Source: Dokdonella_A sp014338185
Lineage (GTDB): Bacteria > Pseudomonadota > Gammaproteobacteria > Xanthomonadales > Rhodanobacteraceae
DNA length: 64,000 nt
Assembly: GCA_030263295.1 (NCBI GenBank)
Contig: SZOS01000001.1
Span: 186,001-250,000 of the forward strand
Reading direction: 5' to 3'
In this document: piece by piece, positions 27,677-37,071 of the stretch
Layout: every line of letters starts with the position of its first letter
How positions within the stretch are numbered: the stretch's first letter is position 1
Translations under genes and position numbers: made by a program
The notes under the pieces: generated by a model
What the model saw: the letters and a program-made list of their open reading frames with translations, nothing else
What the model was told of the DNA's origin: nothing
The model's database searches: none

Positions 27677-29443
27677 ATGCGCACCCATTTCTGCGGCCTC
27701 GTCGATGAGGCCTTGATCGGCCAGAACGTCACCCTGTGCGGCTGGGCCGATGTGGCCCGCAACCTTGGCGGCCTGTGCTTCATCGACCTGCGCGACCACG
27801 AGGGCATCGTGCAGGTGGTGGCCGAGCCGGCCGCCACCGAGGGCAATGCGCAGGTGCTGGCCACCGCCGCGCAGGTCGGCTACGAGGATTGCCTGCGCGT
27901 GAGCGGCCTTGTGCGCCGGCGCGAGAGCGTCAACCCGAAGCTGCGCAGCGGCCAGGTGGAAGTGGTCGCGCAGCGCATCGAGGTGCTCAACAAGGCCGAG
28001 CCGCTGCCGTTCCATGCCCATGAGAACCCGGGCGAGGACATCCGCCTCAAGTATCGCTACCTCGACCTGCGCCGGCCCGAGATGCAGCAGATGATGCGCA
28101 CGCGCATCCGCCTCGTGCAGGCGCTGCGGCGCTGGCTCGACGCGCGCGGCTTCCAGGACATCGAGACGCCGATCCTGACCAAGGCCACGCCCGAGGGCGC
28201 GCGGGATTTCCTCGTGCCCGCGCGCATGCATGCGGGCGAGTTCTACGCGCTGCCGCAGAGCCCGCAGCTGTTCAAGCAGATCCTCATGATGGCCGGCTTC
28301 GACCGCTACTACCAGATCGCGCGCTGCTTCCGCGACGAGGCGCTGCGGGCCGACCGCCAGCTCGAGTTCACCCAGCTCGACATGGAATTTGCTTGGGTCG
28401 ACGAGCGGATCGTGCAGGACACCGTCGAGGCGATGATGCGCGAGGTGTTCCGCGAGGTGATCGGGGTGGAGCTGGCCGATCCGTTCCCGCGCCTGAGCTG
28501 GGCCGAGGCGATGCGTCGCTACGGTTCGGACAAGCCCGACCTGCGCATCGCGCTCGAACTGGTCGACGTGGCCGCGCTGGTGCGCGATTGCGGCTTCAAG
28601 GTGTTCGCCGACGCCGCCGCGGCCGCGGGCGGACGCGTGGCCGCGCTGCGCATCCCCGGCGGTGCCCGGCTCTCGCGCAAACAGATCGACGACTACGCTG
28701 CGCACGCGGCCAAGTTCGGCGCCAAGGGCCTGGCCTACGTCAAGCTCGACGACTCCGGTGCGGTAAATTCGCCGATCGCCAAGTTCTTTGCCGAGGATGC
28801 GTTCAAGGCGCTGCTCGCGCACATCGGCTTGTGCCATGGCGACCTCGCCTTCTTCGGCGCCGGCGACCAGCGCAGCGTGAGCGAGTTCATGGGCGCGGTG
28901 CGGCTCAAGGCCGGCAAGGACTTCGATCTGGTCGAGGCCGGTTGGCGGCCGCTGTGGGTGACCGACTTCCCGATGTTCGAGTGGGACGCCGAGGCGCAGC
29001 GCTACGTGGCGCTGCATCATCCCTTCACCGCGCCCGCGATCGACGACGAGGCCGACCTGCGCGCGCATGCGGCCAGCGCGGTGTCGCGCGGCTATGACAT
29101 GGTGCTCAACGGCAACGAGATCGGTGGCGGCTCGATCCGCATCCACCGTTCCTCGATGCAGAGCGCGGTGTTCGACCTGCTCGGCATTGGCGCCGAGGAG
29201 GCACAGCTCAAGTTCGGCTTCCTGCTCGATGCGCTCAAGTACGGCGCACCGCCGCATGGCGGCATCGCCTTCGGGATCGACCGCATCGCCGCGCTCATGG
29301 CCGGCACCGATTCGATCCGCGACGTGATCGCATTCCCCAAGACCACCGGCGCGCAGTGCCTCATGACCGGGGCGCCCTCGCCGGTGCCCGATGCGCAGCT
29401 GGCCGAAGTGCACGTGTGCGTGCGGGGCGAGGTCGATGGCTGA
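27677..29443 (+). CDS. aspS: Aspartyl-tRNA synthetase
   Basis: Class II synthetase of 588 aa. The N-terminal OB-fold anticodon domain begins MRTHFCGLVDEALIGQNVTLCGW. Motif 2 (FRDEALRADRQLEFTQLDMEF) is in the middle, the bacterial GAD insert follows, and motif 3 GIAFGIDRIAALMAG is near the end. Full bacterial-type length. It overlaps the next gene by eight bases, implying co-transcription. Whether it is discriminating (Asp only) cannot be settled by eye. Confidence 0.97.
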   Translation: MRTHFCGLVDEALIGQNVTLCGWADVARNLGGLCFIDLRDHEGIVQVVAEPAATEGNAQVLATAAQVGYEDCLRVSGLVRRRESVNPKLRSGQVEVVAQRIEVLNKAEPLPFHAHENPGEDIRLKYRYLDLRRPEMQQMMRTRIRLVQALRRWLDARGFQDIETPILTKATPEGARDFLVPARMHAGEFYALPQSPQLFKQILMMAGFDRYYQIARCFRDEALRADRQLEFTQLDMEFAWVDERIVQDTVEAMMREVFREVIGVELADPFPRLSWAEAMRRYGSDKPDLRIALELVDVAALVRDCGFKVFADAAAAAGGRVAALRIPGGARLSRKQIDDYAAHAAKFGAKGLAYVKLDDSGAVNSPIAKFFAEDAFKALLAHIGLCHGDLAFFGAGDQRSVSEFMGAVRLKAGKDFDLVEAGWRPLWVTDFPMFEWDAEAQRYVALHHPFTAPAIDDEADLRAHAASAVSRGYDMVLNGNEIGGGSIRIHRSSMQSAVFDLLGIGAEEAQLKFGFLLDALKYGAPPHGGIAFGIDRIAALMAGTDSIRDVIAFPKTTGAQCLMTGAPSPVPDAQLAEVHVCVRGEVDG

Positions 29444-30125
29444 AGCCAACGGCCGCCGCCGCCCCGACGCCACGGCGCAGCCGGCGACCGCGCCGCGCCA
29501 CGAGCACGTGATCCTGCTGCACGGGATCTGGATGCGCGGCATCACGCTGTTGCCGCTGGCGCGGCGCTTGCGCAGCGCCGGCTATTCGGTCGAGACGATC
29601 GACTACGCGAGCGTGTTCCGCGGCATCGGCCCCGCGGTGGCCACGCTGCGCGAGCGCATGCTGCGCAGTGACGCCGAGGCGGTGCACCTGGTCGGCCACA
29701 GCCTCGGCTCGCTGGTCGCGCTGGAAGCCGCGCGCGGCGTGCGCGGCCTGCCCAAGGGCCGCATCGTGTGCATCGGCGCGCCGCTGCGCGGCAGCGCGGT
29801 CGCGCGCAGCCTCGCCAGTGTGCCCGGCGGGCGCCTGCTGCTCGGCCAGAGCGCGCCGCCGCTGCTCAGCGGAATCGAGGCCTGGCGCAGCGCGCGCCCG
29901 GTCGGCGTGATCGCGGGGCGTCTGCCCTACGGCCTGGGCGTCACCATCGGTCCGCTCAGCTCGCCGCACGATGGCACGGTGTCGGTGGCCGAGACCCAGC
30001 TCAAGGGCATCGCCGACCACGTCGTGGTCGACGCCTCGCACACCGGCCTGTTGCTGTCGGGCGAGGTAGCCGACCTCACCGCCGATTTCCTGCGCGATGC
30101 GCGCTTTCCGCCCGCACAGCGCTGA
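29436..30125 (+). CDS. Alpha/beta-hydrolase fold protein (esterase/lipase-like)
   Basis: The 229-aa protein has the strand-loop HVILLHGIWMRG (oxyanion HG), the nucleophile elbow LVGHSLGSLVAL with the catalytic Ser, a likely acid in SSPHDGTVSV and a C-terminal His in DASHTGLLLS. It resembles PGAP1/lipase-like acyl-hydrolases that lack a lid. The substrate is unknown. It starts inside the aspS stop region, so it is co-translated with aspS, and it is followed by ruvC. Confidence 0.8.
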   Translation: MAEANGRRRPDATAQPATAPRHEHVILLHGIWMRGITLLPLARRLRSAGYSVETIDYASVFRGIGPAVATLRERMLRSDAEAVHLVGHSLGSLVALEAARGVRGLPKGRIVCIGAPLRGSAVARSLASVPGGRLLLGQSAPPLLSGIEAWRSARPVGVIAGRLPYGLGVTIGPLSSPHDGTVSVAETQLKGIADHVVVDASHTGLLLSGEVADLTADFLRDARFPPAQR

Positions 30126-30200
30126 AGCGCGCGACAATGGCGCCACCATGACGCAGGGCCTGCCGATGACCGTTCCCTTGCCGCGCGCGGGCTCGGCGCC

Positions 30201-30773
30201 ATGACGCGCTGGCTGGCGGCGCCACTGGGCAGCGCCACCCCGGTGGCGGCCTGCGTGCGCATCGTCGGCATCGACCCGGGCAGCCAGCGCACCGGCGTGG
30301 GCATCATCGACGTCGACGCGAGCGGCCGCAGCCGCCACGTGTTCCACACCGCGATCAACCTGCTCGCGGCCGAGGATTTCGCCGCGCGGCTCAAGTGCCT
30401 GTTCGAGACGCTGGGCGCGATCCTCGCCGAGTACGCGCCGCACGAGGCCGCGATCGAGCGCGTGTTCCTCGCGCGCAACCCCGATTCCGCACTCAAGCTC
30501 GGCCAGGCGCGCGGTGCCGCGATCTGCGCGCTGGCCCAGCATGGGCTCGGCGTCAACGAATATGCCGCGCGCGAGGTCAAGCAGGCCGTGGTCGGCACCG
30601 GCGCGGGCGCCAAGGAGCAGGTGCAGCACATGGTGGGCCTGCTGCTGGAGCTGCCGGGCAAGCTGCAGGCCGATTCCGCCGATGCGCTCGCGATCGCGCT
30701 GGCCCACGCCCATGTGCGCGCGAGCGTGGCGCGGCTGGGCGTGGCGCGCAGCGCCTGGAGGCGACGCCGATGA
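30201..30773 (+). CDS. ruvC: Crossover junction endodeoxyribonuclease RuvC
   Basis: Dimeric Holliday-junction resolvase. The catalytic acidic residues are in IVGIDPGSQRTGVG, the AIERVFLARNPDSALKLGQARG block (Glu) and the C-terminal DSADALAIALAHAH (two Asp). The 190-aa reading from ATG 30201 carries about 18 extra N-terminal residues compared with a typical 173. GTG at 30255 (VRIVGIDPG) would give 172 aa and may be the true start. A GACAAT -10-like element is at 30133-30138. It overlaps ruvA by four bases. Confidence 0.94.
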   Translation: MTRWLAAPLGSATPVAACVRIVGIDPGSQRTGVGIIDVDASGRSRHVFHTAINLLAAEDFAARLKCLFETLGAILAEYAPHEAAIERVFLARNPDSALKLGQARGAAICALAQHGLGVNEYAAREVKQAVVGTGAGAKEQVQHMVGLLLELPGKLQADSADALAIALAHAHVRASVARLGVARSAWRRRR

Positions 30774-31360
30774 TCGGTCGCCTCAAGGGCGTGCTGGTGG
30801 CCAAGCAGCCGCCGTGGATCGTGGTGGACGTGGGCGGCGTCGGCTACGAGCTGGAAGCGCCGATGTCGACCTTCTACGACCTGCCCGAGCTCGGGCGCGA
30901 GGTCGCGCTGTGCACGCATTACGCGGTCAAGGAAGACACGGTGGCGCTGTATGCGTTCCTGCGCGAGGACGAGCGCGCGTTGTTCCGCGCACTGCAGAAG
31001 GTCAGCGGCGTGGGCGCGCGCATCGCGCTGGCGGTGCTGTCGGGGGTGAGCACGGGCGAGTTCGCGCGGCTGGTGCAGGGCTCGGACATCGCCGCGCTCA
31101 CGCGCATCCCGGGCATCGGCAAGAAGACCGCCGAGCGGCTCGTGGTCGAGCTGCGCGACCGCGTCGAGGGCATCGGCACGGGCATGCCCAGCGCCGCGGG
31201 CGCGGCCGCGGCGGGCGATCCGGCGGCCGAGGCCGCGATCGCGCTGCAGGCGCTGGGCTACAAGCCGGCCGAGGTCACGCGCCTGGTGCGCGACGCCGCG
31301 GCCGCGGGCGACAGCGCCGAGGACATCATCCGCAAGGCACTCAAGGCGGCATTGCGCTGA
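30770..31360 (+). CDS. ruvA: Holliday junction DNA helicase subunit RuvA
   Basis: Tetrameric junction-binding protein that positions RuvB. The 196-aa protein starts MIGRLKGVLVAKQPPWIVVDVGGVGYE and contains the two helix-hairpin-helix motifs (FRALQKVSGVGARIALAVLSG and ALTRIPGIGKKTAERLVVEL). A flexible Ala/Gly linker and the C-terminal RuvB-binding domain follow. It overlaps ruvC (ATGA). kup separates it from ruvB. Confidence 0.96.
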   Translation: MIGRLKGVLVAKQPPWIVVDVGGVGYELEAPMSTFYDLPELGREVALCTHYAVKEDTVALYAFLREDERALFRALQKVSGVGARIALAVLSGVSTGEFARLVQGSDIAALTRIPGIGKKTAERLVVELRDRVEGIGTGMPSAAGAAAAGDPAAEAAIALQALGYKPAEVTRLVRDAAAAGDSAEDIIRKALKAALR

Positions 31361-31375
31361 GGCGCAGGGGACGGC

Positions 31376-33265
31376 ATGGCGGACACCACGGCACAGGCGC
31401 AGGACGGGCACGGCGGGTGGACGGCGCTCACGCTCGGCGCGCTGGGCGTGGTTTACGGCGACCTCGGCACGAGCCCGCTGTACACGATGAAGGAGGCGTT
31501 CGGCTCGCACGGCCTGCCGGTCGACGAGACGCACGTGCTGGGCGTGCTGTCGCTGGTGTTCTGGACGCTCATGCTGGTGGTGTCGATCAAGTACGCCGGC
31601 TACATCATGCGCGCCGACAACAAGGGCGAGGGCGGCATCATGGCGCTTACCGCGCTGGCCCAGCGCGGCGTGCGCTCGCAGCCACGCCTGTACTGGAGCG
31701 TGACGATGCTCGGGCTGTTCGGCGCGGCGCTGTTCTTCGGTGATGGGGTGATCACGCCCGCGATCTCGGTGCTGTCGGCGGTGGAGGGCCTGCAGGTGGC
31801 GGCACCGCAACTGGACCATTTCATCGTGCCGATCACGGTGCTGATCCTGCTCGGCCTGTTCTGGATCCAGAAGCGCGGCAGCGGCCGTGTCGGCGCGGTG
31901 TTCGGGCCGGTCATGCTGGTGTGGTTCGCGTCGATCGCGCTGCTGGGCGTGCTGCAGGTGATCGAGCACCCCTACGTGCTCAAGGCGCTGTCGCCGCACT
32001 ACGCGATCGGCTTCTTCGCCAGCGTGGGCTGGCCCGCGTTCTTCGCGCTCAGCGCGGTGGTGCTGTGCATCACCGGCGCCGAGGCGCTGTATGCCGACAT
32101 GGGACATTTCGGCAAGAAGCCGATCCGCATGGCCTGGTTCGGCTTCGTGATGCCGGCGCTGGTGCTCAACTACTTCGGCCAGGGCGCGCTGCTGCTGAGC
32201 AATGGCAAGGCGGTCGAGAACCCGTTCTTCATGCTCGCGCCGGGCGCCTTGCTGCTGCCGTTCATCGCGCTGGCCACGCTCGCCACCGTGATCGCCTCGC
32301 AATCGGTGATCTCGGGCGCGTACTCGGTCGCGCGCGAGGCGATCCAACTCGGCTTCCTGCCGCGCATGCAGGTGCGCCACACCTCGGCCGAGCGCATCGG
32401 CCAGATCTACCTGCCGTGGGTCAACCGCCTGCTGCTCGTGCTCACGCTCGCGGTGGTGCTGGGCTTCCGCTCGTCGAGCAACCTGGCCGCGGCCTACGGC
32501 ATCGCGGTGGTCGGCACGATGACGATCGATGCCCTGCTGGTGATGATCGTGTTCCGGCGCCTGTGGCGCTGGGACGCGTGGCGGGTGGCGGCGGTGGGGC
32601 TGGTGTTCCTCACGGTCGACCTCGGCTTCCTCACCGCCAATGCCGACAAGGTCGAGCACGGCGGCTGGTTTCCGCTGGTGCTCGGCGCGCTCATGTTCAC
32701 GGTGATGACGACCTGGCGGCGCGGGCGCGAGCTGGTGATGGTCAAGATCCGCCAGGCCGGCCTCGCGCTGGAGCCGTTCATCGCCTCGATCGTGGCGCAT
32801 CCGCCGCTGCGCGTGCCCGGTACCGCGGTGTTCCTCACCTCCAATTCCGAGGGCGTGCCCAATGCGCTGCTGCACAACCTCAAGCACAACAAGGTCCTGC
32901 ACGAGCGCAACCTCATCCTCACCGTAGAGACCGTCGACACGCCCACGGTCGAACCCGAGGAATGCGTCGAGATCCGTGCGCTCGGCGACGAGTTCTTCGG
33001 CGTGACGCTGCGCTTCGGCTTTGCCGAGGACATGGACGTGCCGCAGGCGCTCATGGCGATCAAGGGCTGCGGTACGCCGCTGGAGCTCATGGACACGACG
33101 TTTTTCCTCAGCCGCGAGAGCATCGTCGCGCTCGACCGCTCGGGCATGGCGCTGTGGCGTGACAAGCTGTATGCGTTCCTGCAGCGCAACGCGCTGCCCG
33201 CGACCGCGTTCTTCCGCATCCCGGGCAACCGTCTCATCGAACTGGGAACCCAGGTCGAGATCTGA
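31376..33265 (+). CDS. kup: Low-affinity potassium transport protein Kup
   Basis: Proton-coupled K+ uptake permease of 629 aa with about 12 membrane segments. Family blocks are visible: LGALGVVYGDLGTSPLYTMKEAF, the DNKGEGGIMAL loop, FGDGVITPAISVLSAVEG and TGAEALYADMGHFGKKPI. A hydrophilic C-terminal domain follows residue 450. It lies between ruvA and ruvB in the same direction, 15 bases after ruvA, with no function in recombination expected. Confidence 0.96.
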   Translation: MADTTAQAQDGHGGWTALTLGALGVVYGDLGTSPLYTMKEAFGSHGLPVDETHVLGVLSLVFWTLMLVVSIKYAGYIMRADNKGEGGIMALTALAQRGVRSQPRLYWSVTMLGLFGAALFFGDGVITPAISVLSAVEGLQVAAPQLDHFIVPITVLILLGLFWIQKRGSGRVGAVFGPVMLVWFASIALLGVLQVIEHPYVLKALSPHYAIGFFASVGWPAFFALSAVVLCITGAEALYADMGHFGKKPIRMAWFGFVMPALVLNYFGQGALLLSNGKAVENPFFMLAPGALLLPFIALATLATVIASQSVISGAYSVAREAIQLGFLPRMQVRHTSAERIGQIYLPWVNRLLLVLTLAVVLGFRSSSNLAAAYGIAVVGTMTIDALLVMIVFRRLWRWDAWRVAAVGLVFLTVDLGFLTANADKVEHGGWFPLVLGALMFTVMTTWRRGRELVMVKIRQAGLALEPFIASIVAHPPLRVPGTAVFLTSNSEGVPNALLHNLKHNKVLHERNLILTVETVDTPTVEPEECVEIRALGDEFFGVTLRFGFAEDMDVPQALMAIKGCGTPLELMDTTFFLSRESIVALDRSGMALWRDKLYAFLQRNALPATAFFRIPGNRLIELGTQVEI

Positions 33266-33389
33266 GCGGCGTCGCGGTGCGCGCGGGCAGCGGGCTGCTA
33301 TTCATACGCGGTATGGTTTGGGGCGCCTGCGCGGGCGCGGAACCCTCCATAATTGCCTGGTCCGCTTCCAGGCTTCCGGCCCCTGCCGC

Positions 33390-34442
33390 ATGACCGACCG
33401 CCTCACCTCCGCCAGCGCCACGCGCGAAGACGATCTCGTCGAGGCGACGATCCGTCCGCAGCGGCTGGCCGAGTACCTGGGCCAGAACACCGTGCGCGAG
33501 CAGTTGGGCATCGCGATCGAAGCCGCGCGCGGGCGCGGTGACGCGCTCGACCATGTGCTCATCTTCGGCCCGCCCGGGCTGGGCAAGACCACGCTGTCGC
33601 ACGTGATCGCGAACGAGCTGGGCGTGAACCTGCGCGCGACCTCGGGGCCGGTGCTGGAGCGCCCGGGCGACCTCGCCGCGCTGCTCACCAACCTGCAGCC
33701 GCGCGACGTGCTGTTCGTGGACGAGATCCATCGCCTGTCGCCGATCGTCGAGGAAGTGCTGTATCCGGCGCTGGAGGATTTCCAGATCGACATCATGATC
33801 GGCGAGGGTCCGGCCGCGCGTTCGATCAAGCTCGACCTGCCGCCGTTCACGCTGGTCGGCGCGACCACGCGCGCGGGCCTGCTCACCGCGCCGCTGCGCG
33901 ACCGCTTCGGCATCGTGCAGCGGCTGGAGTTCTACAGTGCGCTGGAACTGGCCGCGATCGTGCGCCGCGCCGCGCGCATCCTCGACATCGCCTGCGATGC
34001 CGAGGGCGCCGCCGAGATCGCGCGCCGCGCACGCGGCACGCCGCGTATCGCCAACCGCTTGCTGCGGCGCGTGCGCGACTATGCACAGGTGCGCGCCGAC
34101 GGTGCGATCACGCGCGCCGTCGCCGATGCCGCACTGGGCATGCTCAAGGTCGATGGCGAGGGCTTCGACGCGCTGGACCGGCGCCTGCTCACGACCATCA
34201 TCGAGCACTTCGAGGGCGGCCCGGTCGGGGTGGAGTCACTCGCGGCCGCCATCAGCGAGGAGCGCGGCACCATCGAGGACGTACTCGAACCGTTCCTGAT
34301 CCAGCAGGGCTTCCTCGTGCGCACCGCGCGCGGGCGCATGGTGACGGCCAAGGCCTGGCGCCATTTCGGCCTGCCGCAACCGCGGCGTACCGCGCCGGAC
34401 GACCTGTTCGACGGCGAGGCCACGCCGGGAAGCGACGCATGA
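33390..34442 (+). CDS. ruvB: Holliday junction DNA helicase subunit RuvB
   Basis: AAA+ motor that drives branch migration. The 350-aa protein has the RPQRLAEYLGQ block, Walker A FGPPGLGKTTL, Walker B LFVDEIHRL, sensor 1 LVGATTRAG and the C-terminal winged helix (EPFLIQQGFLVRTARGRM). It overlaps ybgC by four bases and begins 125 bases after kup. Confidence 0.98.
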   Translation: MTDRLTSASATREDDLVEATIRPQRLAEYLGQNTVREQLGIAIEAARGRGDALDHVLIFGPPGLGKTTLSHVIANELGVNLRATSGPVLERPGDLAALLTNLQPRDVLFVDEIHRLSPIVEEVLYPALEDFQIDIMIGEGPAARSIKLDLPPFTLVGATTRAGLLTAPLRDRFGIVQRLEFYSALELAAIVRRAARILDIACDAEGAAEIARRARGTPRIANRLLRRVRDYAQVRADGAITRAVADAALGMLKVDGEGFDALDRRLLTTIIEHFEGGPVGVESLAAAISEERGTIEDVLEPFLIQQGFLVRTARGRMVTAKAWRHFGLPQPRRTAPDDLFDGEATPGSDA

Positions 34443-34870
34443 GTCGGGCGCGCATCGCCACGCCGGCCGTGTTCACCTTCCCGGCGCGCGTCTACTGGGA
34501 AGACACCGATGCCGGCGGCGTCGTCTATCATGCGCGCTACCTGCACTTCCTCGAACGCGCGCGCACCGAATGGCTGCGCGCGCTCGGCCACGGCCAGCAG
34601 CAACTGCGCGAACGCGACGGCGTGATCTTCGTGGTGCATCGCATGGAGATCGTGTTCAACGCGCCCGCGCGGCTGGATGACCTGCTGCTGGCCAGCGTCG
34701 AGGTGACCCAGGCGCGCGGCGCGAGTTTCACGCTGCGCCAGACCCTGCGCCGCGACGGCAGCGACCCCCTGCTGGTCGAGGCCGGCGTGCGCATCGCCTG
34801 CCTCGACGCGGAGCGCTTCCGTCCGCGGCCGCTGCCGGCACATCTGAGTGAGGGAATCGTCAATCCATGA
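34439..34870 (+). CDS. ybgC: Tol-Pal-associated acyl-CoA thioesterase YbgC
   Basis: Hot-dog-fold thioesterase of 143 aa. The catalytic block RVYWEDTDAGGVVYHARYLHFLERARTEWLR contains the Asp and the tyrosine/histidine set of the YbgC family. It is linked to tolQ by a four-base overlap (ATGA), the usual first gene of the tol operon. It probably acts on acyl-CoA or acyl-ACP in phospholipid metabolism. Confidence 0.95.
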   Translation: MSRARIATPAVFTFPARVYWEDTDAGGVVYHARYLHFLERARTEWLRALGHGQQQLRERDGVIFVVHRMEIVFNAPARLDDLLLASVEVTQARGASFTLRQTLRRDGSDPLLVEAGVRIACLDAERFRPRPLPAHLSEGIVNP

Positions 34871-35556
34871 ACAATGACCTGAACGTGTTTGCGCTGGTGC
34901 TGGGCGCGAGCCTGCCGGTGAAGCTGGTGCTGGCCCTGCTGGTCGGCTTCTCGATCGCCTCGTGGTTCATCATCTTCCGCAAGAAGGCGATGCTCGATCA
35001 CGCCAACGCGCGCGCCGACGAGTTCGACGAGCGCTTCTGGTCGGGCACCGACCTGGCGGGGTTGTTCCGCGAGCTGAGCGCGCATGGCGATCGGCTGAGC
35101 AGCTCGGCCGCGATCTTCGAGGCCGGCTTCCGCGAGTTCGCGCGCCTGCGCCAGCGCCGCGGCATGGATTCGCGCGGCCTGCTCGAAGGCGCCCAGCGCG
35201 CGATGCGGGTGGCCTCGACGCGCGAGGTCGACCGCCTCGAACGCAACCTGGAGTTCCTCGCCAACGTCGGCTCGATCAGTCCCTACGTGGGCCTGTTCGG
35301 CACGGTGTGGGGCATCATGATCGCGTTCCAGGGCCTGGCCAACGTCAAGGAGGCGACCATCGCGATGGTCGCGCCGGGCATTTCCGAGGCGCTCATCGCC
35401 ACCGCGATGGGCCTGTTCGCGGCGATCCCCGCGGTATGGGCCTACAACCGCTTCGCGACCAAGCTCGAACGCATCGGCTCGCGCTACGACACCTTCGTCG
35501 AGGAGTTCTCCTCGATCCTCGCGCGCCAGGCGCATGCGGAGGACGACAAGGCGTGA
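34867..35556 (+). CDS. tolQ: Tol-Pal system protein TolQ
   Basis: Inner-membrane proton-channel subunit of the Tol system, 229 aa, with three membrane segments: about residues 15-37 (LVLALLVGFSIASWFIIF), then a pair after residue 130 including VGLFGTVWGIMIAF and the EALIATAMGLFAAIPAVWAYN block. Coupled to ybgC. Confidence 0.97.
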   Translation: MNNDLNVFALVLGASLPVKLVLALLVGFSIASWFIIFRKKAMLDHANARADEFDERFWSGTDLAGLFRELSAHGDRLSSSAAIFEAGFREFARLRQRRGMDSRGLLEGAQRAMRVASTREVDRLERNLEFLANVGSISPYVGLFGTVWGIMIAFQGLANVKEATIAMVAPGISEALIATAMGLFAAIPAVWAYNRFATKLERIGSRYDTFVEEFSSILARQAHAEDDKA

Positions 35557-35677
35557 GCCGCGCCGCGATGCCACCGGCCAACCCTGGCCGCCGCCTGCCA
35601 CCGTTGCAGCCTCCGCCGACCCGCGCCGCGTGCGCGGGCCCGGCCCGGCTGCCACTCCTCCGATCCTGCCCGCCGCC

Positions 35678-36121
35678 ATGAACCCGATCGCCAGCCGCCG
35701 CCGCAAGCGCAAGCTCACTGCCGAGATCAACGTCGTGCCCTACATCGACGTGATGCTGGTGCTGCTCATCATCTTCATGGTGACCGCGCCGCTGCTCAAC
35801 CTCGGCGTGGACATCGAACTGCCGCAGTCCGCCGCCAAGTCGATCCATCACGACAAGGAACCCGCGGTGGTGAGCGTGGATCGCGGCGGCCAGCTCTACC
35901 TCACGCTGGCCAATGCGCCGCGCGAGGCGATCGATGCCGAGGCGCTCAAGACCAAGATCGCCGCCTTCGTGCGCCAGAACCCGCAGATCCCGGTGTACGT
36001 GGCCGGTGACACCGCGGCCGACTACGGCACGATCTATGACGCGATGGTGCTGCTGCAGCAGGCCGGCGTGCCCAAGGTCGGCCTCATGAGCAAGCCGCCC
36101 GAGGCGGCGAAGGCACGCTGA
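35678..36121 (+). CDS. tolR: Tol-Pal system protein TolR
   Basis: Single-span inner-membrane partner of TolQ, 147 aa. The transmembrane segment contains the proton-path Asp24 in VVPYIDVMLVLLIIFMV. A periplasmic domain of the ExbD/TolR type follows, with a Pro-containing VYVAGDTAADYG block. The gap of 121 bases after tolQ is larger than usual. An in-frame upstream extension through it lacks homology, so ATG 35678 is kept. Confidence 0.96.
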   Translation: MNPIASRRRKRKLTAEINVVPYIDVMLVLLIIFMVTAPLLNLGVDIELPQSAAKSIHHDKEPAVVSVDRGGQLYLTLANAPREAIDAEALKTKIAAFVRQNPQIPVYVAGDTAADYGTIYDAMVLLQQAGVPKVGLMSKPPEAAKAR

Positions 36122-36125
36122 GCGC

Positions 36126-37064
36126 ATGGTGCAGGCACGGCGCAACGTCCACGGCGGCCTGGGCGCTGACCTGCGCGCACTGGCGCTGTCGCTGGCCGTG
36201 CACGCGCTGTGCGTGCTGGTGGCGCTGGTCGGGCTGTGGTGGACGAGTTCGAGCAAGCCGGTGGTGATGCCAGGACCGGTCATCGAAGCCACGCTGGTGG
36301 GGCCGACCGCGGCGCCCAAGCGGCCGCGCAGCGCGCCGCCCGCCGCGTCCAGGCCGCAGCCGGCGCCGGCCCGGCCCGCGCCCGAACCGCCACAGCCGCA
36401 AGTGCAGAAGCCGCAGCCGCAGCCCGAGCCGCCCAAGCCCGAGACGGTCAAACCGACCGAAGTGCCCAAGCAGGACCTGGTCGAGCAGCAGCGCATCGCC
36501 GCGCTCGCGCAGCAGCAGGCCGAGCAGGAGCGCAAGGAGCAGGAGCGCAAGATCCGCCAGCAGCAGGTCGAACTGCAGGAAGCCAAGGAGCGCGAGCTGC
36601 GCGAGGAGCAGCGCCGGCAGCTCGCCGAGATCCAGCGGCAGCGTGAGGCGGCCGAGAAGAAGCTCAGGCTGGAAAAGGAGCGCCTGGCCCAGATCGAGGA
36701 CCGCAACGCACGTGAGGCCGCGCAGGCGCAACCGCAAGCACAGCACGAGGCGCCCCAGGCGCAGACCGGCGCGGGCGGCGCCGACGACGACCTCACCGCG
36801 CGCTACCAGGCCGCGATCCAGGCCGCGGTCACCAATAACTGGAACCGGCCCGAGAGTGCGCAGGCGGGTTTGCGCTGCACGATCAACGTGGCGCAGATTC
36901 CCGGCGGCGAGGTCATCAGCGTTTCCATCGGTTCACCGTGCAACGCCGATGATGTCACGCGCAATTCGCTGGAGCAGGCGGTCAAGCGCGCGCCGTTGCC
37001 CTACCAGGGCTTCGAGAAGGTGTTCCAGCGCAACATCACGTTCAACTTCAGGTACGACGGATAG
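36126..37064 (+). CDS. tolA: Tol-Pal system protein TolA
   Basis: Energy-transducing protein, 312 aa: one N-terminal membrane span (LALSLAVHALCVLVALVGLWW), a Pro-rich segment, a long Gln/Glu/Lys/Arg-rich helix of about residues 120-215, and the C-terminal globular domain with YQAAIQAAVTNNWNRP and a LRCTINVAQIPGGEVIS strand. Gene order and domain layout are typical. The start lies four bases after the tolR stop. Confidence 0.95.
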   Translation: MVQARRNVHGGLGADLRALALSLAVHALCVLVALVGLWWTSSSKPVVMPGPVIEATLVGPTAAPKRPRSAPPAASRPQPAPARPAPEPPQPQVQKPQPQPEPPKPETVKPTEVPKQDLVEQQRIAALAQQQAEQERKEQERKIRQQQVELQEAKERELREEQRRQLAEIQRQREAAEKKLRLEKERLAQIEDRNAREAAQAQPQAQHEAPQAQTGAGGADDDLTARYQAAIQAAVTNNWNRPESAQAGLRCTINVAQIPGGEVISVSIGSPCNADDVTRNSLEQAVKRAPLPYQGFEKVFQRNITFNFRYDG

Positions 37065-37071
37065 GATCGAC

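Noticed and set aside
33314..33353. TTGGGG and CATAAT as a promoter for ruvB
   Set aside because: The spacer is 24 bases, too long for sigma-70.
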